In this document: positions 11,500 through 21,516 of the stretch, in pieces
How positions within the stretch are numbered: position 1 is the stretch's first letter
Layout: every line of letters starts with the position of its first letter
NCBI GenBank assembly: GCA_038373885.1
Contig: JAWZYV010002500.1
Span: 310,001 to 374,000 of the forward strand
Length of the DNA stretch: 64,000 nucleotides
DNA from: Cheiracanthium punctorium
Taxonomy: Eukaryota > Arthropoda > Arachnida > Araneae > Cheiracanthiidae
Direction of reading: 5' to 3'
Translations under genes and position numbers: made by a program
The notes under the pieces: model-generated
Databases searched by the model: none
Told to the model about the DNA's origin: nothing
Seen by the model: the letters and a program-made list of their open reading frames with translations, nothing else

Positions 11500-12810
11500 T
11501 GCTACAGGAGGACAGCTGCTACAGGAACACTCAAAAGATTTCCAACACTTTACGGTCAATGGCAGTTTTAGGAACATTCATCTATTTCAAGTACAATACC
11601 GTCCTACCATTTAGTTGGGTAATGGTCCGACCACGGTCCTGTGCGAAATATCGCCAAATTTGGCGTTAGTCAGTTATTGTTTAGTCCATACCCAAAACCT
11701 CGACATTTGTCGACGAGTTTTGCCGAAATATCACCAAATTTGGCGCCAAAAATTATTTCGCTTAACTCAACAACTTTTAACCGTGGAATGTTGAAATTTT
11801 GTATTTAGAACTATTCTAACATCTAACTGCGCATCACTTTTTTTTTCAATTCCTACTATTAGTTCACACTCTCCCTATATATATTTATATATCTTATTCA
11901 AATTTTCAGTCGTTAATAGTAGAATGTTGAAACTGCATATTCAGGATTCTTGTAGCATCTAGTTGTGCTCTCTCCCTTTCGGTCTCATTCGACTGGATAG
12001 TTTATCTACTGGGCCGCCCAAAACATTTTAAATACATTAAGCTCTATGGGCAGAAATTCATTAAAGCGTGGTTTAGAGGTATTAGGCTAGTTCAAACGAC
12101 TCAGAAGTGATATATGCTGTTAAGGGTTACAAAATGAATTTTTCCATCGAAAAAGTGTCTTTATCATTTATAGTTCTGGTACAGGAACACTCAAAAGATT
12201 TCCAACGCATTACGGTCAATGGCAGTTTTAGGGATATTCACCCATTTCAAGCACAATACCGTCCTATCATATAGTTACGTAATGGTCCTACCACGGTCAC
12301 ATGCCTACCTCAAGAATTACGCCAAAAGACGCCAAGCTTGGCAATTTTTGGTGTACGTGTGTATGTATTTAACTCTCAAATCTTAAAAACTATTAGTCGT
12401 AGAATGTTTAAATTTCAAATATTTAGTTGTGCATCTCGATTTTTGGTTCCAATCTATTATAGAGTTCATTTACAGGACTACCCAAAAGAATTTCAATACA
12501 TTAATGTCTATGGACATCTTCAATGTATTACATCTGTGAAATAAATAAAAACGTAGTGAAAAAACACACATAAAATGTTACTTATAAAAGTTCCCTCTCT
12601 TTAGTGAGAAGAAGGGGGCCGACTGAGGAAGGCCGAAAGAATTTTTGGTCGAAACGATCGTATCGCTTTATAAGTAACATTTTATGTGTGTTTTTTCACA
12701 ATTTTTTATTTATTTTATCGTTTAACACCAGTATTTTGAGTGTTTTTTTAAGTATTACATCTGTAGCCAGTCATTGTTTGGTCCATGCCCAAAATCTCGC
12801 CATTTCTCAT
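11500..12810 (+). repeat. Degenerate direct-repeat array
   Basis: ACAGGAACACTCAAAAGATT plus about 110 bp occurs at 11518 and again at 12180; weaker relatives start near 12012 and 12473. A second motif (TTTAGTCCATACCCAAAACC) occurs at about 11682 and 12779. ATATCGCCAAATTTGGCG palindromes lie between. The retroelement-like 3' end shared with 5587 lies at 12585-12750. No ORF of note. Confidence 0.6.
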
Positions 12811-12963
12811 CTGTGCGGCACAGCCAGCTGCTTCAAAAAAGGGTCTCTAGATCTGTGGCACGCGATGAACGTTTCGATCGTCCGCCACCTTGCCGGTAGT
12901 TAAGTCGAGCGATGACAACGGCTGCCCTTTTTTCAGCATTGGGAAAAGGTTCCCTCAAAGGAG
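12811..12963 (+). mobile_element. TTAA foldback MITE, copy 3 (right arm only)
   Basis: Starts in the palindrome centre (GTGCGGCACAGCCAGCTG) and carries the right arm with CGCGATGAACGTTTCGATCG. It ends in a damaged right end (TTCCCTCAAAGGAG) where others have GCGCCTCAAAGGG. Confidence 0.85.
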
Positions 12964-13101
12964 TGGACACTCTCCATAGCTGCTTTGTTGGATTTTTGGT
13001 ACCCAAATTATGTTTCAATTATATAAACATTAGTAATCTAGTAACGTGCAGCGATCCTAGCGTAAAAGAATAAAACATTTCCCCGAGCTGACTGCTAACT
13101 A

Positions 13102-14596
13102 CACTCATGTCCATAAATTAAGGATAATGAAGTTCAGGCAAAGAAAGAGAAAGAAGCAAAACAAATTTGACTTATTTGTAAAGTCTATTTATTAAACAAA
13201 AAGTAAAGAGCAAAAAAGATGCTATATGTTCGACATAATTAATAAAAATTGCAAGTTTTACTCCCTTGACCAAATTTCAAAAAAGAACCTATTTACAAAA
13301 ATCAGTATAACATGGTTAGTAGGATGGTTAATACGGAGTATGTCTCCCGGACGATGCAATACAGGCCTGACAACGCCTAGGCATGCTGAGTATCAAATGA
13401 TCAATCTGATCTTGGGGAGTATTACACCACTCATCAAGCAATGCACTCCGAAGTTCCGGTAGACAGGTGGGAGGGGGTTGACGGGCTGCAATTCGTCGGC
13501 CAAGCATATCCCACACATGCTCTATTGGATTCAACTCCGGTGAGTATGCTGGCCAATGCATACGGGTGATATCCTCCGATTGAAGGCATTCGTCTACAAT
13601 GTTTGCACGATGAGGACGGGCGTTGTCATCCATAAACACAAATTCAGCACCCATGGCGCCCCGAAACAAACGTACATGTTGTTCCAGAATGACATCCCGA
13701 TAGATGTGGCCTGTCATCGTTACACTCTGAACATGCAGGTCAGTTCTGGAACCAAGAATAATTCCTCCCCAAACGAGCCATCCTGCACCACCGTAACGGT
13801 GTCTTTCAATGGTGTTCTCTTGGTGGTAACGGGTACCTGGCGCTCTCCAGATGAATGTCCGGCGAGAATCAGACTCCAAACTAAACCTGGACTCGTCGGA
13901 AAACATCACACAAGACCACTGTTGCGGTGTCCACAATGCATGCTCTCTACTCCAGGTTAATCGCAGGCGACAGTGAGTTGCGGTAAGTGGAACACATCTG
14001 ACAGGCCTACGAGCATATAGACCAATGTGCCCTAAGCGTCTGTACACGGTCTGCCTTGAAACTATCGTACCGGTAGCTGAAGAGACAGGTCTGATGCTGT
14101 ACTCCGTCTGTTTCTTTTGGCAGTAACTGCCAAATAGCGGTCCTCATTCGGCGTTGTAACTCGGGGGCGACCTGTGCTGTAACGTCTACTCACATTACCA
14201 TCATCTTGGAATCGTTGCCAAAGCCTGGAGATGACACTCTGGGCGATTCCAAGTTCCTCGGATACTTCCAGCTGGGTACGACCACATTCCAGTCGTCCGA
14301 TAATTCTGCCACGTAAAACATCATCCAAATGCCTCCTTTGTGCCATAACTATGCGGTTTTTGCACTGAAAGGCTTTTACAGCGCTTGTGAACAATTTTGC
14401 TTCTTTGCCACCATTCCTTATATACCCCTCTCTGACACTCTCGTCATTGTGACGTACCATCCACGCCATCTGGTGGTTTCCTGTAATTTGCATATTCTTC
14501 TTCAAGATGTGTGTGATCATTCCACAGGTGAAATTTTTATTTTAGAGATCAATTTCTGTGTGATTCTGAATTATCCTTAATTTATGGACATGAGTG
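13102..14596 (-). mobile_element. Tc1-family DNA transposon
   Basis: Perfect inverted ends of 27 bp begin CACTCATGTCCATAAATTAA, flanked by TA at 13100-13101 and 14597-14598. The 1495-bp element holds one transposase on the minus strand. The perfect ends suggest a young insertion, yet the transposase is frameshifted. Confidence 0.95.
13328..14346 (-). pseudogene. Tc1 transposase, frameshifted
   Basis: It starts at ATG 14346-14344 (MAQRRHLDDVLRGRIIGRLE). An N-terminal helix-turn-helix (LEVSEELGIAQSVISRLWQRF) and GRPR hook lead to a frame break near 14080-14095. The C-terminal half has the DDE triad: D in MFSDESRF, D in FMDDNARPH, and E in SPELNPIEHVW, with 34 residues between the last two (DD34E). 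The break falls where Tc1 relatives read SRQLSSATG, and about 10 nt appear to be missing (family recall, not alignment). Frames resume at SATGTIVSRQTVYRRLG. The catalytic core is intact but disconnected from the DNA-binding half. Confidence 0.92.
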
Positions 14597-15066
14597 TAGT
14601 TTTACTTGTTTTTAATTTCCCAACCTAGCATGTGAAAGAGATTATGAACGCGAGCACAAAATTTTAATTATTTTTTTCACTTTTGCTTATGTGGTTACCT
14701 TGGTGACAAATGAATATAAAAAGGGGAGGAAAATGTTCTATCTTGAGATGATTCAAATATTGTTTAAGATAATTCAGATATTAATTGTCTGAAATTTACT
14801 GACCTTTCACTGGTTATTTCCTTTGCGTGAAAGATTCAACGAGTCTATTAGCAAAACGTGCCAAAATTCTATTACATATTTTTGTATGTGTTAGTAAAAT
14901 AACAACATGTCATAATGTATGTAATCATATATGTATAACTTACTAATGGGGATCAATTTGCCCGCTAAAATTCAAGAAAATTTTATTTTATAATTAAATA
15001 GTTGTATACCCGCTCTTCGCAAGGCAAAAAGAGAATATTTTCCTAAAATGTGATCATAACTACAGA

Positions 15067-15999
15067 GGGTGTTTACACATTTTTAGAACGATTTCGGGGA
15101 CGTTTAATTAATGTTTAAAATGTAAAAACTATTTTTTTAAACGTTCGACCTGATAGCCTTTTTTCTGGACTATAAGTCTGCATCGTGATTTCCATGATAG
15201 AAGAGCTTTTCGTAAAATTTCCAGGGGTATTGCTTTCCATTCCTCTTCCACTACATTCCAGAGTCCATCTATCGTGGTGGGTTTGCGTTTAGAAAGAGCT
15301 CTTTTTAACAGACCAAAGGCACAATAGTCCATAGGTGAAACGTCAGGGGACTTCGCAGGAATATGTTGAAAAGGTATATATGCAATACCTGTATCAGTCT
15401 TCATTTTTTCAAGGAATGCAGTGGTAGTTTTCGAAGTATGACGTTTCGAAGTTTGCGTTGAGTCACAAGTCTCTGAAAAAGCTGGTGAATATTATGTTTT
15501 TTAGCTTTTTTAAGTTGTAAAACTTGGTTTAATATTTTATTTATTGTTGCTACAGATGTATCTTAAGACTTTGCAATTGATCTCTGTTTTGGCGGATTTT
15601 CTCTTGTTACCAGCGATTTCACTTTAGAAACATTTGAAACAGTACGTACCTTTTTCGGATATTCGTTTGGAGTCTTCTTTCCATGTAGAAATAATGATTG
15701 ACGGTTTTTACCTTGCCGATTAATAATGTTGCTTACTTTGCACTTAGAAATTTTAAAGCCATGTATTTCATAACGTTTTTGAATTATGGAATAAGAATAT
15801 TTCTCTTCGGAAAGCTTAAAAACATATCCTTCAATCCACAGCTTGTTTACATATGACATTATGAAAGAAGAATAAATTTAAAAGTAGCAGACGATATTTC
15901 TCATTTCAAATAATAAGCTGTTGCCAAAAATTTTTATTTTGAAACATTTACTTTTTAAAAATTCTTTATCGAAATCGTTCTAAAAATGTGTAAACACCC
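15067..15999 (-). mobile_element. Tc1/mariner-superfamily element with 30-bp inverted ends
   Basis: GGGTGTTTACACATTTTTAG and the next 10 bp at 15067-15096 are mirrored perfectly at 15970-15999. The element is only 933 bp. No simple TA duplication flanks both sides: the left is TACAGA and the right GGGGCC, both belonging to a second, larger element (15061-17914). Confidence 0.85.
15129..15859 (-). pseudogene. Internally deleted mariner-like transposase remnants
   Basis: The N-terminal remnant (15859-15563) reads MSYVNKLWIEGYVFKLSEEK with a helix-turn-helix-like segment and KKVRTVSNVSKVKSLVTREN. The C-terminal remnant (15404-15129) has IPFQHIPAKSPDVSPMDYCAF, the final catalytic Asp block of the DDxD type, and LKRALSKRKPTTIDGLWNVVEEEW. 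The middle, with the first two catalytic Asp residues, is missing, so it cannot be active. Confidence 0.75.
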
Positions 16000-18321
16000 G
16001 GGGCCTTCGCTATTTGTAACGGGCCTGCGCGTGTATTTCGATGAGTCATCCAATGAGGCCTACGGATCCTCACGTCTTCACGTATACATCAAGCAATTTT
16101 TAAGCTTTCCGATGCTTTGAAACAGTATTTAATGTAGTTTTAAGTCATGACTGTGTGTTACTAATTCAAGTACGAACTCATTGACAGTTTCTTTACTATG
16201 ATACACGTGGACATTAAAGTAAATAGATACATGTAATTTGAAGGAAAAACAAAGTAGCGTTAACTCTCATGATTCTTGATTTTTAATACACATGAACAAA
16301 TTAAGCTGACTTTTAGTATACATTAAAGTAAACGAATACACAAATGATACAGGCATTTTTATGCATATCTTTATACTGAATGTTTAAGTTTCACATTTTG
16401 AAAGCAGTTACAACCATTATTACTTTTAAAATAAATTTAACTAATAGTTATTAAATTTTCATTTATTAAATATTGTGCGGTTAATATATTAACAGAATAT
16501 ATGACAAGGAGATGAAATAGAATTTAAAATATTTGATATTTACAATTCACGTATAAAAAATTTAAGTATTGCTATACTATTTAATTTTTAATCTTTTGTA
16601 AGGCGTAGGTATCAGAAGAATGTTTGCTATAATTATAAGTACAACCCGTTCACTGCTTGTCTTTGGTATTTAAATGAAAAATAATGTAAATTAATTTAAC
16701 GAGAAACATTTAGAATAAATTACACAATAAAGGGTGTCCCATAAATAGTAGTACGAACTTAAAGGGGAGATAAAATATATAAAAAGGATTAAGAATCACG
16801 TAAAAGTGTATGATCGAACACGCTTATTAACTGTTTTTATTTTGGTTAGTTCAAATGAGTTTATTTATCGAAAATTTTACCATTCGAAATGAAAATGATT
16901 TATAATTTTCAGATTTAGTTCCATATATTTTTTTTCCTCCAAAGAAAAATGATAAATTTTAGGAAACCATACTAGGAAATACCACTAATATACCACCTCT
17001 TCTTTTTTTAAGTGATTATTAACTGGTGATTGAAAAGAAATGTTTTCGTCCGCGCATTGCTGTATATTAGGGTTGTGGCCAAAAAAAACCCTTTTACACG
17101 GCCTTTGAATACAAATTAAGATACAGTAACAGCTCTAGAACTCGAAAAAATTCAGGATTCCTTTTCACAAGTTGCTCTAATCACTGTAGTAAACTAAAAA
17201 TAAACGATCCCTAAATTAATTATTTTTTATTATAGCCATTACCTAAATGGAACTTTGAAATTGAGCATAATGAACGCTTATACAAAATATTAACTTCAAT
17301 TAAAGTTTCTACATTAACATGTGCATAAATTAATAGTATATTTTACAGTACTTCTGCACTGAAACCAATATCACACATTTAGTGCATTTATAATAAATGA
17401 TAAATGACATTTTCAACTGAAAGAATTAAACAGATAAGAATGTCTAACTAGTATTACAACGAACGCTTATTTACTAGAATAATAAACTACCGAAGTTAAA
17501 CGATTTCAGATTAAAATAATTTATAAATAACACATGAATATTATAATTCATAAAACATGGTTTATATCCTATAAATTTGTAGAATTTCTAAATAAGTTAT
17601 ACAGGTGTACACTTACCGTTACATTCAGAACTGAAAGTTCGAATTCTTTGTTGATTTATTTCCATAAATAAAGGCGCAATCTTCAAAAAATCATTACCTA
17701 CATCTAAATCACCTTGTCATTAAATCGCTATGACAAAACTATAACAAAATTGTTTTTTAATTATAAAATAAAATAACGTTTATAATACCAAATCGCATAC
17801 AATCGAACAACGCAAATGCAAACATTAGGCCTCAATGATTCACCCATTTTTTCCGGTGGCAACGAATAAGCAGGCCCGGTTGCTAATAACGACGGCCCCG
17901 AAACACCCTCTGTACTTGTGACAAAACAGAATCTCCAAGAAAAAAAAAAGTTCAGTTACAGTCTTTTCTGTTGAAACTACGGCGGGATATATTAACGCGG
18001 CATAGAATAACTTAATGTTTAGTAAATAGAACACTTAGTTTCACGAAATATTTATTAATGCGGTATATTGTGCTTTGATCGATATTTCCCTAGCATATCT
18101 ACTATTACGTATATTATCTTTTATTGATACCAATACAATATATTTTCGTTTTTCAATCGTTAATGTTTAATTTAAAGAAACTGTTTAGATATTTATCACG
18201 AATATAGTCTTTTATTCTTTGATGACTTTTCCAATTTACGCATTTCACTTTATGGTTGCCACTCAAACAGCTCTCCATACATTTGTACGCATAATTCTTG
18301 TCAGATTGGAGTGTTTAGCTC

Positions 18322-18516
18322 CAGGGCCCTATTATGGCACGGGCAAATCGGGACTTTTCCCTGGGCCCCCGGCTCGAAATGTCTCCCAATTTTAAATGTT
18401 GTTCTTAAATATTCTTTCTTATAACAAAATTTTATGAAAAATAAAACTAATTTCATTGATAGGGCCCCCCAAATTCATCAATACCCGGAGCCCCTGTTAG
18501 TCATAATCAGGCCCTG
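18322..18516. mobile_element. hAT-type MITE
   Basis: The ends CAGGGCCCTATTATGGCACG and, inverted, CAGGGCCTGATTATGACTAA flank a short AT-rich core. Flanking octamers TTTAGCTC and TTCAGCAC match at six of eight positions, consistent with an old 8-bp duplication. Confidence 0.6.
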
Positions 18517-19444
18517 TTCAGCACCGCAAAATATTTCCTGTGATTCAGAAACGTGTCCCGTTTAAAAATTCAATCGAAAATAATGCTAGATAATTCATTG
18601 TTGAAAAAACAGCATTCGATTCTTTTTCTGGCAACGTAATATAAAGTATGGAATTATTTCGTGCGTGGCGTGTGTTGTGCTTGTGAATCTGTTATTCTGA
18701 TTGAGTTTCTAAAAGGGGCTTTAAACTCGTTACATGAAAATGACGAAGATTTCACATGCGAAAACTCAGTTATTTTAAAGTAATTTATTTTTTCCAACTG
18801 GCAATTTCATTCATTGTTACTGTTTCCAAGACAACCATAGCCGAAGATATCATACCGAAATCTTGCAGCAGCTACTATTGAATTCAAAATCCTTCTTTAC
18901 ATAAAAATTTGTAAAAAGTCTCCTAATTTATATTTTTCCTCCGCTCTTCTTTTAAAAGTGGGCGAATTGTATACTCCGTCTTTTGCCGAAATATAAAAAA
19001 GTTATGACGGATAGAATTAAAGATGCAACACTTTTAAAATTATTTTACGCAAACGTCGTCAAAAGAGAAATTCTTTTTAAAAGTTCCCAAAAATTGGCAA
19101 AATATGTTACATAGTCAAAACAAACTGTTTTCGAAAGAAAATTTTTTCTCTCTATCCGATGATGTAATCCTTTTACTGCGAGTGCAATGACCGGCATTAT
19201 TACGTGTTATGAAAGAAACATCGCTAAAAATAGGACAAAACATAAAATAGAAAATTTTCTAATTCGAATTTCGAAAAAATCGCTCCGAGGCGTGTTAGGA
19301 TCTGTCCTAGTGAAGCCGTATGCAAAAATCGGTAGGTCTGCGACCAACCGTCTCGGCGCGCGCGCAAGAAGATCGGTGGTCACAAACCTACTTACCTACA
19401 TAGCTACATACAATGTTTACTCTCCGATTTTATTATATAAGAAG

Positions 19445-19860
19445 ATGTGTCCCAAAAATGCGACATAAAAGTATGCGGCATAATTTTACATGTATTTAAA
19501 TACTATTAGTTCACAACAGCTTTAATCTATTGTTACAAAATTTCGTAAGTTGTAGAATAGGCTTCACATGTATTTTTTACATAGATTTAAGTACTATTAG
19601 TTCACAACAGCTTTAATCTATTGTTACAATATTTCGTAAGCTGTAGAATAGGCATCCCATGTATTTTTCTATAAATAGGTTACACTCATAAAAATTTCAA
19701 CATAGGGTTACGAGGCGACATACGCGAAAGATGAGCGATAAAATGACAAAGTCAATGAATATCGTTTTAATATGGCAATAATGAAACTAAAAAACTAGGG
19801 GGATTCAGGGGGATCTCCCCCTGACGAGGCTCGAACAGCCGAGCTTTTTGTAAATATTGT
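19445..19860 (+). repeat. Interspersed repeat R3, copy 1, with internal tandem duplication
   Basis: The same sequence lies inverted at 39520-39910 (GATAAAATGAC, CCCTGACGAGGCTCGAACAG, GCGACATAAAAGTATG). In this copy a segment with ACTATTAGTTCACAACAGCT followed by TTAATCTATTGTTACAA is present twice, about 90 bp apart. The end forms a small stem, GCTCGAACAGCCGAGC. Confidence 0.75.
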
Positions 19861-20015
19861 CTGCATTATTATAGTTTTGTACTGTAAGTAACATCCGTAA
19901 AACCATTGTAAATATTGTTTGTATTATTGTTCTTTTGTACTGGTATTGGCAAGAAGAGGTTCTTTGGTACTGGTATTGGCTAGAAGAAATGTAAAAGTTA
20001 TTTTGGAAGCTATAA

Positions 20016-20170
20016 TAAACGGGTTTAACGGACGTCGGACGGGGGGTCTGGTTCCGTGGTGGAACCTGGGCGCTGTCGGGAGCTTTAGCATTTCTCCCTC
20101 ATGCGGCGGTGTTTACCGTAAACCCTTTCGGGTCGGTAGCCGCATGATGGGTTATTAAACCCCCTTGATG
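20016..20170 (+). other. GC-rich, stem-loop-rich block of unknown nature
   Basis: An abrupt GC-rich island inside AT-rich DNA with several nested complementary pairs: GGTTCC/GGAACC around 20049-20064, GGTTTAC-type pairing near 20110, TGCGGC/GCCGCA (20102/20139) and GGGTTATTAAACCC near 20148. It could be a structured retroelement end; no family recognised. Confidence 0.35.
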
Positions 20171-20869
20171 CTACGTTAGAGCCTTATTATAAAAATTGCA
20201 TTCACACATTTTACATTCTCCTAAATTTACTAATATTTCTTAAAATACAGCATTTTGGGCAAAATAATAACACGACATTACATACTAAATATTACTTCCC
20301 TTCGTAGCTATTGCCTATACTAATTAAGAAATAGTATTCGAAGGCAATTATGTAATTAAAACACATCTGAAGCGAGAAATTATTATACTTAACGTTCATA
20401 AGTCTATATATTTAATTTTTTAAAGTTCTCTTAATTCAACAATCTCCATTTACTTCGCACCCGCTACCTCGATGGAAATATAAACAACCTGAGATGCGCA
20501 GTTACCGAGTGTTTGTTGCGCCATCTGTTTGCAACAACGGCGCTATCCCACTTTCTAAGAGAAGTTTCATAAATTTTACAAACGATCGTTAATTTATAGG
20601 AGAAATTACGCACTAAAATTACGGACTTGGATATAAGGAGATCATCGACTAGCAGTATGCGGGCGAAATAGCGCCAGCCTCTCAAAGGTAAACACTCGAA
20701 AAGTTTTAATAATTAGCAACATAAGTGCCTTCTAGCGAAGTATCATGATGCAATCCACTACACAACTTTAATGGCTACAACTCACAGCGCCATCTTACAG
20801 CAAATTTCGTTTAGCTCTTTCAGACAACGTCGATGATCTTCCCATATCAAAATCCTTGGCCAAAGTGTA

Positions 20870-21009
20870 AAGCATTCTCGTGTAACCATATATGTCACCC
20901 TTGAATATTTTTATTGGAATCAAATTTATTCTTCGTGAATGAAAATATGTCGAAATGTCAGAATTTGGTGTCCCCTATACGTCGAGAACACCGCGGGTTG
21001 AAGGGTTAA
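20870..21009 (-). mobile_element. TTAA foldback MITE, copy 4 (left end only, diverged)
   Basis: Inverted left end: TTCTTCGTGAATGAAAATAT, AGAATTTGGTGTCCCC and GCGGGTTGAAGGGTTAA, ending at TTAA 21006-21009. It abuts the sulfotransferase stop codon with 8 bp between. Confidence 0.75.
20910..20930 (-). promoter_or_regulatory. Two candidate AATAAA poly(A) signals for the sulfotransferase
   Basis: On the minus strand AATAAA occurs at 20930-20925 and 20915-20910, about 88 and 103 nt after the stop codon. Both lie inside a diverged TTAA-MITE copy. Other copies in the window have GAATAGA and CTATAAAA at the matching places, so both hexamers arose by mutation within this copy. Confidence 0.45.
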
Positions 21010-21017
21010 GACAAGCA

Positions 21018-21516
21018 TCACATGAACTTCTTCCACAAGTCGTACAGGTCGGTGCCTTTCAACTTCTTGTCGAACTTCTCGTCCATCCTCCTGCTCTGCT
21101 CTTCCGAGTAGTAGTTCCGCCAGTCGCCGACGATTCCCTTTCGGACAAACTCGCTTTTCTTCGGAGCCCCTTCGTCGACCTTCTTCAGAGCTGCTTCGTC
21201 GGCCTTCTCCTGAGCTCCTTCATCGGCCTTCTTCGGAGGGTGAATGTTGACGATCAGCTTCTTCAGGGCCTCTGGCAGGGGCGAGTCCATCAGGTCCTCC
21301 TTCTTCATGCTGAGCATGGCGTCCATGGATTCGTTGACCACTTTCTTCATGTGATCGAAGCTGCTGTAGCGGACGACGTCCTCGAGCTTCCGGGGGTCTT
21401 TGCGCAGCGGCTCGGCGTACAGCGCGTCGTCGAGGAACGACGCGATTTTCAGGACATGCTCTTTGGGGTCTTCCTTCATCTGCTCGTACGTGATGAACAG
21501 CACGTTCGGGTCGTTT
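21018..21516 (-). CDS. Sulfotransferase exon 3 (terminal exon)
   Basis: The acceptor TTTCTTGTCTTTCCTAG precedes AAACGACCC; the first base completes Arg188 and NDPNVLFITYEQMKEDP follows, the conserved segment after the PAPS core. Further on come VVRYSSFDHMKKVV, a lysine/glutamate-rich tandem repeat (21159-21230), and FVRKGIVGDWRNYYSEEQSRRMDEKF ending DLWKKFM and TGA at 21020-21018. The exon is visibly more GC-rich than its surroundings. The stop is only 8 bp from the end of a TTAA transposon copy, so the 3' UTR is transposon-derived. Confidence 0.92.

Larger units (their letters stand above)
15061..17914. mobile_element. Larger inverted-repeat element hosting or fused to the previous one
   Basis: TACAGAGGGTGTTT (15061-15074) is mirrored at 17901-17914. 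CGGGGCCTTCGCTATTTGTA ..GGGCCTGC just right of the inner element (15999-16035) is mirrored, imperfectly, at about 17868-17905. Its interior (16040-17865) is AT-rich with no transposase, so it is non-autonomous. Confidence 0.6.

Noticed and set aside
10732..11577. Cluster of ORFs up to 104 codons on both strands
   Set aside because: Mutually overlapping, no motif recognised, and partly inside a degenerate repeat array.
13556..13960. Plus-strand ORF of 134 codons
   Set aside because: Antisense of the Tc1 transposase catalytic half.
16728..16770. GGGTGTCCCATAAATAGTAG as a transposon terminus
   Set aside because: No mirrored mate could be found nearby.
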